Assembly: GCF_002090055.1 (NCBI RefSeq) | Contig: NZ_BBRH01000008.1 | Location: 171,810 to 235,809 of the forward strand | DNA length: 64,000 bases | From: Demequina sp. NBRC 110051 | GTDB taxonomy: Bacteria > Actinomycetota > Actinomycetes > Actinomycetales > Demequinaceae | Direction of reading: 5' to 3' | Shown here: positions 44,804-54,279 of the stretch, in pieces | Layout of the letters: every line of letters starts with the position of its first letter | Numbering within the stretch: the stretch's first letter is position 1 | Program-made: the position numbers and the translations under genes | The notes under the pieces: model-generated | Databases searched by the model: none | What the model was told of the DNA's origin: nothing | Seen by the model: the letters and a program-made list of their open reading frames with translations, nothing else

Positions 44804-46366
44804 ATGACGATGGGAGAACGCCGCGGTGGGGGACGGCCTGCCGCCGTGACCATCGCCGCCGTCCTCATCGTCGGTGTCCTGGTGCTCCAACTCGCCGGCG
44901 CGCTGTACATGGCGTGGCGGGCCTCGACCGACACCCGCAACGCCTCGGTGGATGTGGCCCAGGTGGTGGCCGATGCGTACGCGCAGCGCGCGGGCACCCT
45001 CGCCCGTCCGGCGGCGCAATCGGCCACCGATATCGCCTCCTCGGTCGCGGGCGGCACGCTGACCCTTGACGACACCGACGAGGTCCTCGCCGCGCTGCAC
45101 GGCTACGTGGCCGCCCACCCGCCCTTCCAGACCATCGCGGTGTTCACCCCCGACCACGAGGTGCTCGGCATCCTCAAGACCAGCGACGGGCTCAGGGTTG
45201 AGGCGATCGATGCGGACGGCACCCCCAGCGCGTGGCTCGTGGACGATGCGCTCGAGCGGACCGGGTCTGTCCCCGCGCCGGAGCGACCCGCGGGGCCGCC
45301 CGTATGGCTCGAGGACGCACGCGCGGCCGTCGGCGAGGGCCCCACGTGGCATCACGTGGTGCGTGAGGACGGCTCGAGCCAGGCGGTGGTGTCCGTGGCG
45401 GTGCCACGCGAGGGCGACGGCGCGCCCGTGGTCGCGGTGGTGGCGCTCGACAGTGCCGCGCTCAATGCCCAGCTCGACGACGGTACCGATACCGCGGCGG
45501 CATCGGCGTTCCTGCTCGACCCCGACCGCGCCATTGTGGCGGGGCCCGCGGACCCCAGCATGTTCCACGATCCGCCTCTCGAGGCCGCCACGGACGGCTC
45601 GTCCGTGGGATTCGCCGATGGCGAGGTGGTGGTCGAGCGCCCGCTCGACATCGAGGGCGGGCCCTCCTGGGCGGTGCATGTGCAGGTCAGCCCCGCCGCC
45701 ATCGTCCCGGGCATCGCGGCGCTGCCGCGGCAGATGCTGATGTACACGGGCATCGTGGTGGTCGTGGCCGGCTCCGTGGGCTTGGGGCTGTGGCTGCTGC
45801 GCCGCCCGCTGCTGCAGACCGTGGTGCGTGCGAGCACGGATCAGCTCACGGGCCTCGCCAACCGCCACGAGCTCAACCGGCGCGGCCAGACCATGCTCGA
45901 TGCCGCATCCAAGCGCCCCTCCGACATCGCCGTCGTCACCATCGACCTCGACCACTTCAAGTCCGTGAACGACGAGATGGGGCACGATGCGGGCGACACC
46001 GTGCTGAGGGCATGCGGCCACGCGCTGACGCTCCACAGCGGCGAGCGCGACCTGGTCGCGCGCCTGGGCGGCGACGAGTTCGCCGTGGTCCGCTGGCTCG
46101 AGCTGGGCGCGGATCCCGATGCGATCGTGGAGACCCTGCGCGCTCAGGTGGAGCGCGACATCCGGGCGCTGGTGCCCGACGCGTCCCGGGTGGGAGTGTC
46201 CGCGGGCTTCACCACGGCTGCGCTCGCTGGCTCGTACCGCATTGGGGAGCTGCTCACCGCCGCCGACGAGGCGCTCATGGGTGGCCGGCGCGACGGCAAG
46301 GGCACCACCTACTCCGCCCCGGCGACGAACCCGCTGCTTGCCGAAGGCGCTACCCTGGACGCATGA
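44804..46366 (+). CDS. Membrane diguanylate cyclase 3 (GGDEF)
   Basis: A 520-residue third paralogue. Membrane segments at about 16-38 and 305-335, extracellular sensor between them, here with a single Cache-like core (FQTIAVFTPDHEVLGILKTSDGL). The GGDEF domain has TDQLTGLANRHELNRRG and GGDEF at 422-426. The I-site position reads GERD, lacking the first Arg, so feedback inhibition is probably lost. ATG 44804 follows a 19-base gap after the small membrane gene. Confidence 0.88.
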   Translation: MTMGERRGGGRPAAVTIAAVLIVGVLVLQLAGALYMAWRASTDTRNASVDVAQVVADAYAQRAGTLARPAAQSATDIASSVAGGTLTLDDTDEVLAALHGYVAAHPPFQTIAVFTPDHEVLGILKTSDGLRVEAIDADGTPSAWLVDDALERTGSVPAPERPAGPPVWLEDARAAVGEGPTWHHVVREDGSSQAVVSVAVPREGDGAPVVAVVALDSAALNAQLDDGTDTAAASAFLLDPDRAIVAGPADPSMFHDPPLEAATDGSSVGFADGEVVVERPLDIEGGPSWAVHVQVSPAAIVPGIAALPRQMLMYTGIVVVVAGSVGLGLWLLRRPLLQTVVRASTDQLTGLANRHELNRRGQTMLDAASKRPSDIAVVTIDLDHFKSVNDEMGHDAGDTVLRACGHALTLHSGERDLVARLGGDEFAVVRWLELGADPDAIVETLRAQVERDIRALVPDASRVGVSAGFTTAALAGSYRIGELLTAADEALMGGRRDGKGTTYSAPATNPLLAEGATLDA

Positions 46367-46461
46367 GCACGAGCGAGCAGCCCTGGGCCCCATCGGCCCG
46401 CGCCGCCGTGCGCCGGGAGTCGGCCGCTCCGGTGAGCGCCGCACCTTCGCTGTTTATGTAG
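46351..46461 (+). CDS. Possible 32-residue leaderless small protein
   Basis: An ATG at 46363 overlaps the stop of the third GGDEF gene (ATGA) and opens 32 codons, [20 protein letters not shown] and on to SLFM. A -10-like TACCCT at 46351-46356 is placed so that transcription would start exactly at this ATG. A strong GC hairpin begins at its stop codon. Promoter position, overlap and terminator together support a real small gene; the product is not recognised. The coding part is 46363-46461. Confidence 0.35.
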   Translation, partial: YPGRMSTSEQPWAPSARAAVRRESAAPVSAAPSLFM

Positions 46462-46484
46462 GCCCGGGGAGACCCCCCCGGGCC
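46461..46484 (+). terminator. GC-rich hairpin after the GGDEF cluster
   Basis: GGCCCGGGG (46461-46469) pairs with CCCCGGGCC (46476-46484) across a six-base loop; no T tract follows. It separates the GGDEF block from the pheST promoter region. Confidence 0.55.
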
Positions 46485-46624
46485 TCGACGTGCGGCTCGA
46501 ATGGCCGATGCGTCACGCGGCTCGCGTACGCCAGGCACCTCCCATACGGGACCACGCCACGGCATCGGCCGTCGGCGCGCCGATAGACTCACCCCCAGAC
46601 CCCCGAAACCTCAGGAAAGCAGCC
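46485..46624 (+). promoter_or_regulatory. pheST promoter region with inverted motif pair
   Basis: TAGACT at 46584-46589 is a likely -10, giving a leader of about 29 bases with AGGAAAG before the pheS ATG. GGCCGATGCG (46503-46512) and GGCATCGGCC (46561-46570) lie in inverted orientation upstream. No T-box or phenylalanine-rich leader peptide was seen. Confidence 0.45.
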
Positions 46625-47713
46625 ATGACTGAGCTCTCACCCCTCGACGGCGCCGCCGTCGACGCGGCCGTGACCGAGGCCCTCGAGGCCATCGCCGCCG
46701 CCACGACCCTCGACGAGTTGAAGGAAGCGCGGCTCGCCCACACCGGCGACAAGGCCGCGCTGACGCTGGCCAACCGTCAGATCGGCGGACTCGAGCCCGC
46801 CGACAAGGCCACCGCCGGCAAGAACATGGGCAAGGCCCGCGGACGCGTCAACCAGGCGATCGCCGGGCGGCAGGAGGAGCTGGAAGCCGAGCGCGACGCC
46901 CGCGTCCTGGTCGAGGAGACGGTCGACGTCACCCTGCCCGTGAGCCGCGAGCTCAAGGGCGCGCGCCATCCGCTCGAGACCATGCAGGAGCTCATGGCGG
47001 ACACGTTCGTCGCCATGGGCTGGGAGGTCGCCGAGGGCCCCGAGATGGAGGCGGAGTGGTTCAACTTCGACGCCCTCAACTTCGACCCCGACCACCCCGC
47101 GCGCGAGATGCAGGACACGTTCTTCGTTGACCCGCCCGAGGCCGGCATCGTGCTGCGCACCCACACCTCGCCGGTCCAGGTGCGCGCCGCGCTCGAGCGC
47201 CGCGACGCGCTGGTGAGCGAGGGCCGCGGCATCTACGTGGTGTGCCCTGGCAAGACCTTCCGCACCGACGAGCTGGACGCGACGCACACGCCCGTGTTCC
47301 ACCAGATCGAGGGTCTCGCGGTCGACAAGGGCCTCACCATGGCCCACCTCAAGGGCACCCTCGACGCCTTCGCGCGCAGCCTCTTCGGCCCCGATGCGGT
47401 CACCCGCCTGCGCCCGTCCTTCTTCCCCTTCACGGAGCCCAGTGCGGAGATGGACCTGCGCTGCTTTGTGTGCGGCGGCGAGGACAACGACTGCCGCACG
47501 TGCTCCGGCACCGGCTGGATCGAGTGGGGCGGCTGCGGCATGACGCACCCCAACGTGCTGCGCGCCGCGGGCATCGACCCCGAGGAGTTCACGGCGTTCG
47601 CGTTCGGCATGGGCGTGGAGCGCACGCTGATGTTCCGCCACGGCGTCAAGGACATGCGAGACATGGTCGAGGGCGATATTCGCTTCTCCCAGCAGTTCGG
47701 AATGGAGATTTAG
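46625..47713 (+). CDS. pheS: phenylalanyl-tRNA synthetase alpha subunit
   Basis: Catalytic subunit of the class II alpha2-beta2 enzyme. The 362-residue product starts with the coiled-coil tRNA-binding region. Class II motif 2 region reads [11 protein letters not shown], and motif 3 [17 protein letters not shown] zinc-like Cys cluster [19 protein letters not shown], common in actinobacterial PheS, is present. ATG 46625 follows AGGAAAG; earlier in-frame starts lie within the promoter. pheT begins two bases after its stop. Confidence 0.96.
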   Translation: MTELSPLDGAAVDAAVTEALEAIAAATTLDELKEARLAHTGDKAALTLANRQIGGLEPADKATAGKNMGKARGRVNQAIAGRQEELEAERDARVLVEETVDVTLPVSRELKGARHPLETMQELMADTFVAMGWEVAEGPEMEAEWFNFDALNFDPDHPAREMQDTFFVDPPEAGIVLRTHTSPVQVRAALERRDALVSEGRGIYVVCPGKTFRTDELDATHTPVFHQIEGLAVDKGLTMAHLKGTLDAFARSLFGPDAVTRLRPSFFPFTEPSAEMDLRCFVCGGEDNDCRTCSGTGWIEWGGCGMTHPNVLRAAGIDPEEFTAFAFGMGVERTLMFRHGVKDMRDMVEGDIRFSQQFGMEI

Positions 47714-47715
47714 TC

Positions 47716-50319
47716 GTGCCGAAGATTCCACTCAAGTGGCTTGAGGAGTCCGTCGACCTCGTCCCCGGTTCGACCCCCGAGGACGTCGCCGCGGCGCTCG
47801 TCAAGGTGGGCCTGGAGGAAGAGGGCATCGAGGGCGGCGGCATCACGGGCCCGCTCGTGATCGGCCGCGTGATGAGCCTCGTCAAGGAGGTCGCCTCCAA
47901 CGGCAAGACCGTCAACTACTGCCGCGTCGATGTCGGCGAGCACAACGACCCCGCAGGCCCCGGCCACAAGCCTGACAACAAGGAGGACTACCCGTCTTCC
48001 AAGGGCATCGTGTGCGGCGCGCACAACTTCCACGAGGGCGACTACGTGGTGTGCATCCTGCCCGGCGGCGTGCTGCCCGGGCCGTTCCCCATCGGTGGCC
48101 GCAAGACGTACGGCCACTGGTCGGACGGCATGATCTGTTCGTCCAAGGAGCTGGGCCTGGGCGAGGACCACGACGGCATCATCGTGCTCGCCTCTCCCTC
48201 CGGCGAATCCCAGGTGACCTTCCCCGGGCTGGTCGCGGACGAGGACCTGGTGCCCGGAACATCGGCCATCGGCCTGCTGGGCCTCGACGAGTTCACCATC
48301 GAGATCAACGTCACCCCCGACCGCGGGTACTCGTTCTCCGTGCGCGGTGTGGCGCGTGAGTACAGCCACTCCACGGGGCAGACGTTCCGGGATCCGGCCG
48401 ATGTCGTGGTTACCGGCGCCGCCGGCGATGGTTTCGGCGTGGTCGTCGAGGACGCGGCCCCCGTACGTGGCCGGGTGGGCTGCGACCGTTTCGTCGCGCG
48501 CCGGCTCAGCGGGTTCTCTGCCGATGCGGCCTCGCCTTCGTGGATGAAGCGTCGCTTGGAGCAGGCGGGCATGCGGCCCATCTCGCTTGCGGTCGACGTC
48601 ACCAACTACGTGATGCTCGAGCTGGGCCAGCCCCTGCATGCGTACGACCTCGCCCAGGTGAGCGAGCCGATCGTGGTGCGTCGAGCACAGGCCGGCGAGA
48701 AGCTGACCACGCTGGACGATGCTGAGCGGGTGCTGGATGGCGAGGACCTCGTCATCGCCGACTCCGCAGGCGGCCACGGCGCGCGCGCCATCGGCCTGGC
48801 CGGTGTGATGGGAGGCGCGGACACCGAGGTCTCCGACGCGACCACGGACATCCTGCTCGAGGCCGCGCACTTCGACCCGATCACCATCGCGCGCACGGCG
48901 CGTCGTCACCGCCTGGGCTCGGAGGCGTCGCGACGCTTCGAGCGCGGCGTGGACACGCGCCTGCAGGTGGTGGCGGTGCAGCGCGCGCTGAACCTGATGC
49001 AGGAGTTCGGCGGCGGCCAGATCGAGGACGTGTACACGGACCTCGATGAGACCGTGGCGCCGGCGCAGATTGCGATGGATATCGCATATCCGTCGACCAT
49101 CGTGGGCGTGGAGTACCCGGCCGATGAGGTCGTTCAGGCGCTCGAGAAGGTCGGCTGCGAGGTCGATCGCGACTACGAGTCGCTGCTCGTGACGCCGCCC
49201 ACGTGGCGCCCCGACCTCGACTCGGCGATCACGCTGGTCGAGGAGGTCGCGCGCCTGCGTGGCTACGACAACCTCCCGTCCGTGCTGCCGGTCGCGCCTC
49301 CCGGGCGCGGCCTCACGCACGGCCAGAAGGTGCGCCGCTCGGTGGCGCGCACGCTGGCCGAGTCGGGCCTCACCGAGGTGCTGACATACCCGTTCATGGC
49401 CGAGTCTCGGCTGGACGACCTGGGCATCCCCGACGAGGACCCGCGTCGCGACTGGATCGCGCTGGCCAACCCGCTTTCGGCGGAGCTGCCGTTGATGCGT
49501 ACCACCATGCTCGCCACGCTGGTCGACGCCGTCCGCGTCAACCTGGGCCGCGGCGAGCAGGACGTGGCCGTGTACGAGCTTGGCCGCGCGTACCAGGCCA
49601 AGAACATCGGCGTGCTGCCCACGGTCGACTCGACTGATGGCGGCATCGCGCCAGCCGAGGTCGAGGCGCTCAATGAGGCCCTGCCGGGTCAGCCGCGCCG
49701 TGTGGCCGGCATCATGGCGGGCAACCGCGTGCGCGCGGGCTGGAACGGCCACGCCACGGCGTGGGGCTGGGCCGATGCCCTGGCCGCGGTGGAGCGCATC
49801 GCGTCCGTCGCGGGCGTGGAGCTGACGGTGTCGCAGGGTTCGCGGATGCCATGGCACCCGGGCCGCGGCGCGACCTACTGGCTCGAGGACGGCACGTTCG
49901 TGGCGCACGCGGGTGAGTTGCACCCCAAGGTCTGCGAGACGCTGGGTCTGCCGGCGCGCACCGTGGCGTTCGAGGTGGTCTTGGACCCGCTGATCGCAGA
50001 GTCCGCGGGCGTCATCGCCGGGGCCACTCCGGTGTCGCAGCAGGTGCTGGCGAAGGAGGACTTCGCGTTCGTCGTCGCCTCCGACGTTGCGGCCGGCGAC
50101 CTGGTGGGCGTCGTCAAGCACGCCGGGGGAGACCTGGTGGAGGACGCGACGGTGTTCGACGTGTTCACGGGCGAGCAGGTGGGCGAAGGGCGCAAGTCTG
50201 TGGCGATCAATGTGCGCCTGCGCGCGGCGGATCACACGCTCTCGGCTGATGAGGTGCTGGGCGTGCGCGAGGCGATCATTGCCGCGGCCGCGGAGAAGTT
50301 CGAGGCCGTGCTGCGTTAA
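47716..50319 (+). CDS. pheT: phenylalanyl-tRNA synthetase beta subunit
   Basis: 867-residue beta subunit with B1, tRNA-binding (EMAP-like: RVMSLVKEVASNGKTVNYCRVDVG), B3/B4 editing (GSEASRRFERGVDTRLQ), B5 and C-terminal anticodon-binding domains. GTG 47716 gives MPKIPLKWLEESVDLVPG, the usual N terminus. It is coupled to pheS and followed by a strong terminator. Confidence 0.96.
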   Translation: MPKIPLKWLEESVDLVPGSTPEDVAAALVKVGLEEEGIEGGGITGPLVIGRVMSLVKEVASNGKTVNYCRVDVGEHNDPAGPGHKPDNKEDYPSSKGIVCGAHNFHEGDYVVCILPGGVLPGPFPIGGRKTYGHWSDGMICSSKELGLGEDHDGIIVLASPSGESQVTFPGLVADEDLVPGTSAIGLLGLDEFTIEINVTPDRGYSFSVRGVAREYSHSTGQTFRDPADVVVTGAAGDGFGVVVEDAAPVRGRVGCDRFVARRLSGFSADAASPSWMKRRLEQAGMRPISLAVDVTNYVMLELGQPLHAYDLAQVSEPIVVRRAQAGEKLTTLDDAERVLDGEDLVIADSAGGHGARAIGLAGVMGGADTEVSDATTDILLEAAHFDPITIARTARRHRLGSEASRRFERGVDTRLQVVAVQRALNLMQEFGGGQIEDVYTDLDETVAPAQIAMDIAYPSTIVGVEYPADEVVQALEKVGCEVDRDYESLLVTPPTWRPDLDSAITLVEEVARLRGYDNLPSVLPVAPPGRGLTHGQKVRRSVARTLAESGLTEVLTYPFMAESRLDDLGIPDEDPRRDWIALANPLSAELPLMRTTMLATLVDAVRVNLGRGEQDVAVYELGRAYQAKNIGVLPTVDSTDGGIAPAEVEALNEALPGQPRRVAGIMAGNRVRAGWNGHATAWGWADALAAVERIASVAGVELTVSQGSRMPWHPGRGATYWLEDGTFVAHAGELHPKVCETLGLPARTVAFEVVLDPLIAESAGVIAGATPVSQQVLAKEDFAFVVASDVAAGDLVGVVKHAGGDLVEDATVFDVFTGEQVGEGRKSVAINVRLRAADHTLSADEVLGVREAIIAAAAEKFEAVLR

Positions 50320-50340
50320 GTATCTCGCTCACCAACGGCC

Positions 50341-50377
50341 GAGGCCGTGATCACGCCTCGGGCGTGGTCACGGCCTC
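50341..50377 (+). terminator. Terminator after pheT
   Basis: A 17-bp stem (50341-50357 with 50361-50377, one wobble pair), three-base loop, followed by GTTTG. It lies between pheT and the convergent glycosidase gene and can serve both. Confidence 0.75.
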
Positions 50378-50428
50378 GTTTGCTGTGGAGAGCGGCGAGC
50401 GCGGAACGCGCGCTCGCCCTGACGTCGC

Positions 50429-52831
50429 CTACGCGACCGTGAGCTCGAGCACGACGGACTCGTACCCTTCGGCCGACACGGTCACCTTCGCGGCACCGGT
50501 CTCGGCAGGACGCACCACGGCGAGCGCGCGGCCGTCGAAGGTCTGCCACGTGGACGCGTCGAAGCGCTCCTCGGTCGACGGATTCGCCGAGCACATGCCT
50601 GCGAGCGTCGCGGCGCCGTCGACGGTGACCGTGACGGCCGCGGACGCATCAGCCGCCAGAGCGCCGGCCGCGTCGCGCAGCTCGATCGCGACGAAGGCGA
50701 GGTCATCGTCCGAGTTCGTGATCAAGGCGCGGTCGAGCGAGGCCGTCAATACCGGCACGGCGGCCGTCGCGAGAGAGGTTCGGCCCACTTCCGCGCCGTC
50801 GCGAAGCGCGATGGCGACCAGCGAACCTGGCCGATAAGTGGTCTCAAGGACGGCGAGCATCGGCCGTTCGTCCCCCACGGGACCCCGCGCGATCTCCACG
50901 CCGTCGAGCTCCAGCACGACCTCGGTGGCGTCCGCGTAAACCTCGACGGTGACGGGCTTGCCTTCGTAGCCGCCCCAGGTCCACGACGGCACCGAGTCGC
51001 TCCACGCCCACATGGACGGGTTGAGTACCTCGCGGCCGTGGAATGCGGGCCGGCGAACCGCGATGTACGGCTCGGAGCGGAGGCCGAAGACGATCTCGCG
51101 GTAGTAGGACAGGGGACGGCGGTGGCCGGTGATGTCGATGTCGCCGCACCACGCTGTCAGGTAGGGGAACTCGCGCTCCAGCTGGCCGGAGACGCCCTCG
51201 TCGCCCACGTACATGGTGGAGCCGATGCCGACCTCACCCAGGTAGTCCCAGCCGGTCCACGTGAAGTCGCCGATGACGTTGGGGCTCTCCACGACCATCG
51301 GCCACAGGTCGCCGATGAGCGGCCCGAAGGTCTCGGAGCCGACGATGACGCGATGGGGGAAGGCTTCGCGGTCGGGGGCGTAGCGCTTCTCGGCGTAGTT
51401 CAGCCCGAGCACGTCGACCGCCGCGGAGGATTCCTCGATGCGGGTGGTGGCCGTCTCGGTCGCGCCGACGGTCGCCATCGCATTCTTGTCGGCCATGAGG
51501 GCGTTGAGGCCGCCCATCTTCTCGACAATCTGCGGCATCTCGTCGATGACGGCGAGAAGAGCGTTGACCCCGTTGGTCACGGGACGGGTGGGGTCGAGCT
51601 CGCGGACCTTCTCAGCGAGGCGGCGTGCCCAGCGTGCGCCATGCGGCTTGCCGACCTCGACGATCTCGTTGCCGATCGAGTACATGATGACGGAGGGGTG
51701 GTTGCGGTCCTTCGCGACCATCGACTCGAGGTCGGCCTCCCACCACATGGGGAAGTCTGCCGCGTAGTCGTAGGGCGTCTTGAAGCGGGTCCACATGTCG
51801 AAGGCCTCGTCCATGACCAGCATGCCCAGGCGGTCGCACGCGTCGAGCATCGCCTTCGACGCCGGATTGTGGGCGGTACGGATGGCGTTGAAGCCGGCGT
51901 CCTTCAGCAGCTCGATGCGGCGCTCCTCGGCCCGGCCGATCGCCGCGCCTCCCAGAGGTCCGTTGTCGTGGTGGATGCAGGCGCCGCGCATCAGCACCTC
52001 TTCGCCGTTGATCCGCAGTCCCTTCTTCGGATCGACGGTCACGGTGCGAATGCCGAAGGGGGTGACGACGGGGTCGGCGTTGTTGAGCGAGACGGTAGCC
52101 GTGTACAGCGACGGGGAGGCGGGGCTCCACAGTGCCGGGCGTGCGACGTAGAAGTGCTGGCGCAGCACCGAAGTTTCGCCCGGCGCGAGGGTGAGCGGCG
52201 TCGCCTCACCCTCGACGCGGTCGCCGCCGGGCGACGTGAGGTCGGTGACGACCCACACCGTCCGCGTGGTGCGCGTGTCGTTGACGGCCGTCGTCGCGAC
52301 GGACACCACCGCCTGGTCGTCCTCCAGGCGGTCCGTGACGATGGTGACACCGTCGTTCACGATGCGTACAGCATCGTCCACGTGCAAAAAGACGGGCCTG
52401 TGCAACCCGGCACCCGAGTACCAACGCGAGTCTTCTCCGGTGCGCACCTCGATACGGAGGGCATTCGAGCCGCCGAACGTCAGGTAGGGAGTGAGATCGA
52501 CGAAGAATCGGGCATATCCGTCCGCGCGGACGCCGGCCAACTCGTCATTGACGAACACCTGAGCCCTACGCATCGCGCCCTGAATCTCGAGCTGGACGGT
52601 CTTTCCCTCCCACTCGGCCGGGACATCGAGCGCACGTTCGTACGTGAACGCAGCGGACGGGTAATACGCGGCGGCGCCCTTGGCGGGGACATCGGCCGAG
52701 CGCGGCTCATCCCGGAGGGCGTCATGGGGCAGGCGCACGGTCCCCAGCGATTCGGGGCCCTCGCCGAATCCGGCGAAGGGGCCGGTGGGGCGACGGTAGG
52801 TCCAGGATGAGTTGAGGGGGATGGTGCTCAT
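50429..52831 (-). CDS. Glycoside hydrolase family 2 enzyme (beta-galactosidase/glucuronidase type)
   Basis: An 800-residue cytoplasmic-type GH2 enzyme, no signal peptide. It has the jelly-roll sugar-binding domain (residues 1-170: DDAVRIVNDGV, WYSGAGLHRPVFLHV), an Ig-like domain, and the TIM barrel with FNAIRTAHNPAS. The acid/base Glu is in YSIGNEIVEVGK and the probable nucleophile Glu in IVGSETFGPL. Two extra beta domains form the C terminus (about 570-800). The exact sugar is not decided. ATG 52831 is at the head of the conserved N terminus. It follows an MFS transporter and a TetR gene on the same strand, suggesting uptake and hydrolysis of a beta-glycoside. Confidence 0.9.
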   Translation of the reverse strand: MSTIPLNSSWTYRRPTGPFAGFGEGPESLGTVRLPHDALRDEPRSADVPAKGAAAYYPSAAFTYERALDVPAEWEGKTVQLEIQGAMRRAQVFVNDELAGVRADGYARFFVDLTPYLTFGGSNALRIEVRTGEDSRWYSGAGLHRPVFLHVDDAVRIVNDGVTIVTDRLEDDQAVVSVATTAVNDTRTTRTVWVVTDLTSPGGDRVEGEATPLTLAPGETSVLRQHFYVARPALWSPASPSLYTATVSLNNADPVVTPFGIRTVTVDPKKGLRINGEEVLMRGACIHHDNGPLGGAAIGRAEERRIELLKDAGFNAIRTAHNPASKAMLDACDRLGMLVMDEAFDMWTRFKTPYDYAADFPMWWEADLESMVAKDRNHPSVIMYSIGNEIVEVGKPHGARWARRLAEKVRELDPTRPVTNGVNALLAVIDEMPQIVEKMGGLNALMADKNAMATVGATETATTRIEESSAAVDVLGLNYAEKRYAPDREAFPHRVIVGSETFGPLIGDLWPMVVESPNVIGDFTWTGWDYLGEVGIGSTMYVGDEGVSGQLEREFPYLTAWCGDIDITGHRRPLSYYREIVFGLRSEPYIAVRRPAFHGREVLNPSMWAWSDSVPSWTWGGYEGKPVTVEVYADATEVVLELDGVEIARGPVGDERPMLAVLETTYRPGSLVAIALRDGAEVGRTSLATAAVPVLTASLDRALITNSDDDLAFVAIELRDAAGALAADASAAVTVTVDGAATLAGMCSANPSTEERFDASTWQTFDGRALAVVRPAETGAAKVTVSAEGYESVVLELTVA

Positions 52832-52880
52832 GAGTACTGCGCTCGCTAACGATGTCGAGGTAAGGCGAAAGGGAGGAGGA

Positions 52881-52914
52881 GAGGCTGGGGCGCGCAGGAG
52901 AGCGCCCCAGCCTC
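52881..52914 (-). terminator. Intercistronic hairpin between MFS and GH2 genes
   Basis: Perfect 13-bp stem (52881-52893 with 52902-52914) and 8-base loop just past the MFS stop on the minus strand, followed by a pyrimidine-rich run. It could lower GH2 expression relative to the transporter or stabilise the upstream message. Confidence 0.65.
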
Positions 52915-52920
52915 GGCGAA

Positions 52921-54210
52921 CTACTTGACCGACTTGATGCCCGCCAGTGTGATGGCGGCGGCGATCAGGAGGACGATTGCCGCGACGAAGCCGAGCGCGT
53001 AGCCGCCGGTCACCGTGACGACGATCGACATGATGACGGGGCCCAGGATCTGGCCGCCGGAGTTGGCGACGTTGAGGATGCCGAGATCCTTGGCTGCCGA
53101 GCCCGCATCGGGCAGGACATCGACGTTGAGCGCCTGGTCGACCGAGGTGAAGGTTCCCTGGCCAATGCCGAGGAACACGGCGTACGCGACCATGGCCCAC
53201 GCCACAGGCATCGCGAGAGGGAAGATCATGCCGATGGCCACCACAAGAGCGGCGCCGATGACGAAGGGCTTGCGGCGGCCAACCTTGTCGGACAGCGGGC
53301 CCGAGAGGAAACCGAAGACCAGGCCGGTGACGAGCGCGATGATGCCGTTGATCGCGATGACCTTCGCGGCACCGTTCTCCTCGAGCTGGATGTAGTCGGT
53401 GAGGATGTAGAGCTGGTAGTTCGACACCGCGTAGGTGCCGGCGACCAGGAAGAACTTGCCGAAGAGGGCGAGGTAGAAGTCGCGCGCGCCCTTGGTCGGC
53501 GGGCGGAACGTGCGCACAATCTGGCCCGCGGACACCTTCTCGCGAGCAGCGTCGATGTTCGAGGTGCGCGGCGCGATCGCCACGAACACGACGGCGGACA
53601 GCAGCGTCATGACCGCGAAGAGGGTGATGCCGGTGCTGGGGGTCGAGATGAACAGCGCGGCGAGCGAGGTGGAGGCGGTGCCTCCGATCAGCATGCCGAC
53701 GCCGTAGATGCCGGACACGCTGCCGCGGCGCTCGGTGGGCACGCGGTCCGAGATCTCGGCGACCATGGGCGCGATGATCGCGTTCAGCGCGGTCATGTAG
53801 ATGCACCACCACAGGGCGAGCGTGGCGACAGAGGTTGCCGTGCCGAACATGAAGAGCGCCGCCGCGGAGACGATCGCACCGCCCACGATCCACGGCACGC
53901 GCGCACCGAAGCGTGTGCGGGTCGCGTCGGACAGTGCCCCGAAGATGATGTTCGAGATGAGCGAGAGCGCGGCGCCGGCGATGCCCAGGGTTCCGACGAG
54001 TGCGACCTTCTGGTCGGGCGCGATGTCCTCCACGAGGGCCGGCATCAAGACAGCGATGCTGCCCACATAGGGAGCAATCCACAGGACGCCACCGAGGAAC
54101 AGCGCGATGGCGAGGCTCCACTTGAAATCGGGCATCCTCGGCTGGGGGGTGGTGTCGCCGTCCACCTGGGTGGGGCCCAGGGGTTCAGGAGTGGCGTTGA
54201 TGGAGGTCAT
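52921..54210 (-). CDS. MFS (GPH/SLC45-like) sugar transporter
   Basis: A 429-residue protein with twelve hydrophobic segments. The loop between segments 2 and 3 reads GALSDATRTRFGARVPWIVGG, resembling sugar:cation symporters and SLC45-type transporters; GPLSDKVGRRKPFVIG is the equivalent in the second half. Its place between a TetR regulator and a GH2 enzyme suggests a beta-glycoside or disaccharide as substrate. GAAGGA lies ahead of the ATG. Confidence 0.85.
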   Translation of the reverse strand: MTSINATPEPLGPTQVDGDTTPQPRMPDFKWSLAIALFLGGVLWIAPYVGSIAVLMPALVEDIAPDQKVALVGTLGIAGAALSLISNIIFGALSDATRTRFGARVPWIVGGAIVSAAALFMFGTATSVATLALWWCIYMTALNAIIAPMVAEISDRVPTERRGSVSGIYGVGMLIGGTASTSLAALFISTPSTGITLFAVMTLLSAVVFVAIAPRTSNIDAAREKVSAGQIVRTFRPPTKGARDFYLALFGKFFLVAGTYAVSNYQLYILTDYIQLEENGAAKVIAINGIIALVTGLVFGFLSGPLSDKVGRRKPFVIGAALVVAIGMIFPLAMPVAWAMVAYAVFLGIGQGTFTSVDQALNVDVLPDAGSAAKDLGILNVANSGGQILGPVIMSIVVTVTGGYALGFVAAIVLLIAAAITLAGIKSVK

Positions 54211-54279
54211 CGTTGTCCTTCGGGGTGATGGGGGACGTGAATAGGGGGTAGAGGTGGTGCTGGTGATGAGTGGGTGGTG

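Noticed and set aside
46485..46624. T-box or Phe leader peptide before pheST
   Set aside because: No specifier structure, no Phe-rich peptide and no room for one after the likely promoter.
52832..54121. Upstream extension of the GH2 frame
   Set aside because: It is an out-of-frame shadow of the MFS gene; the GH2 N-terminal domain begins at 52831.
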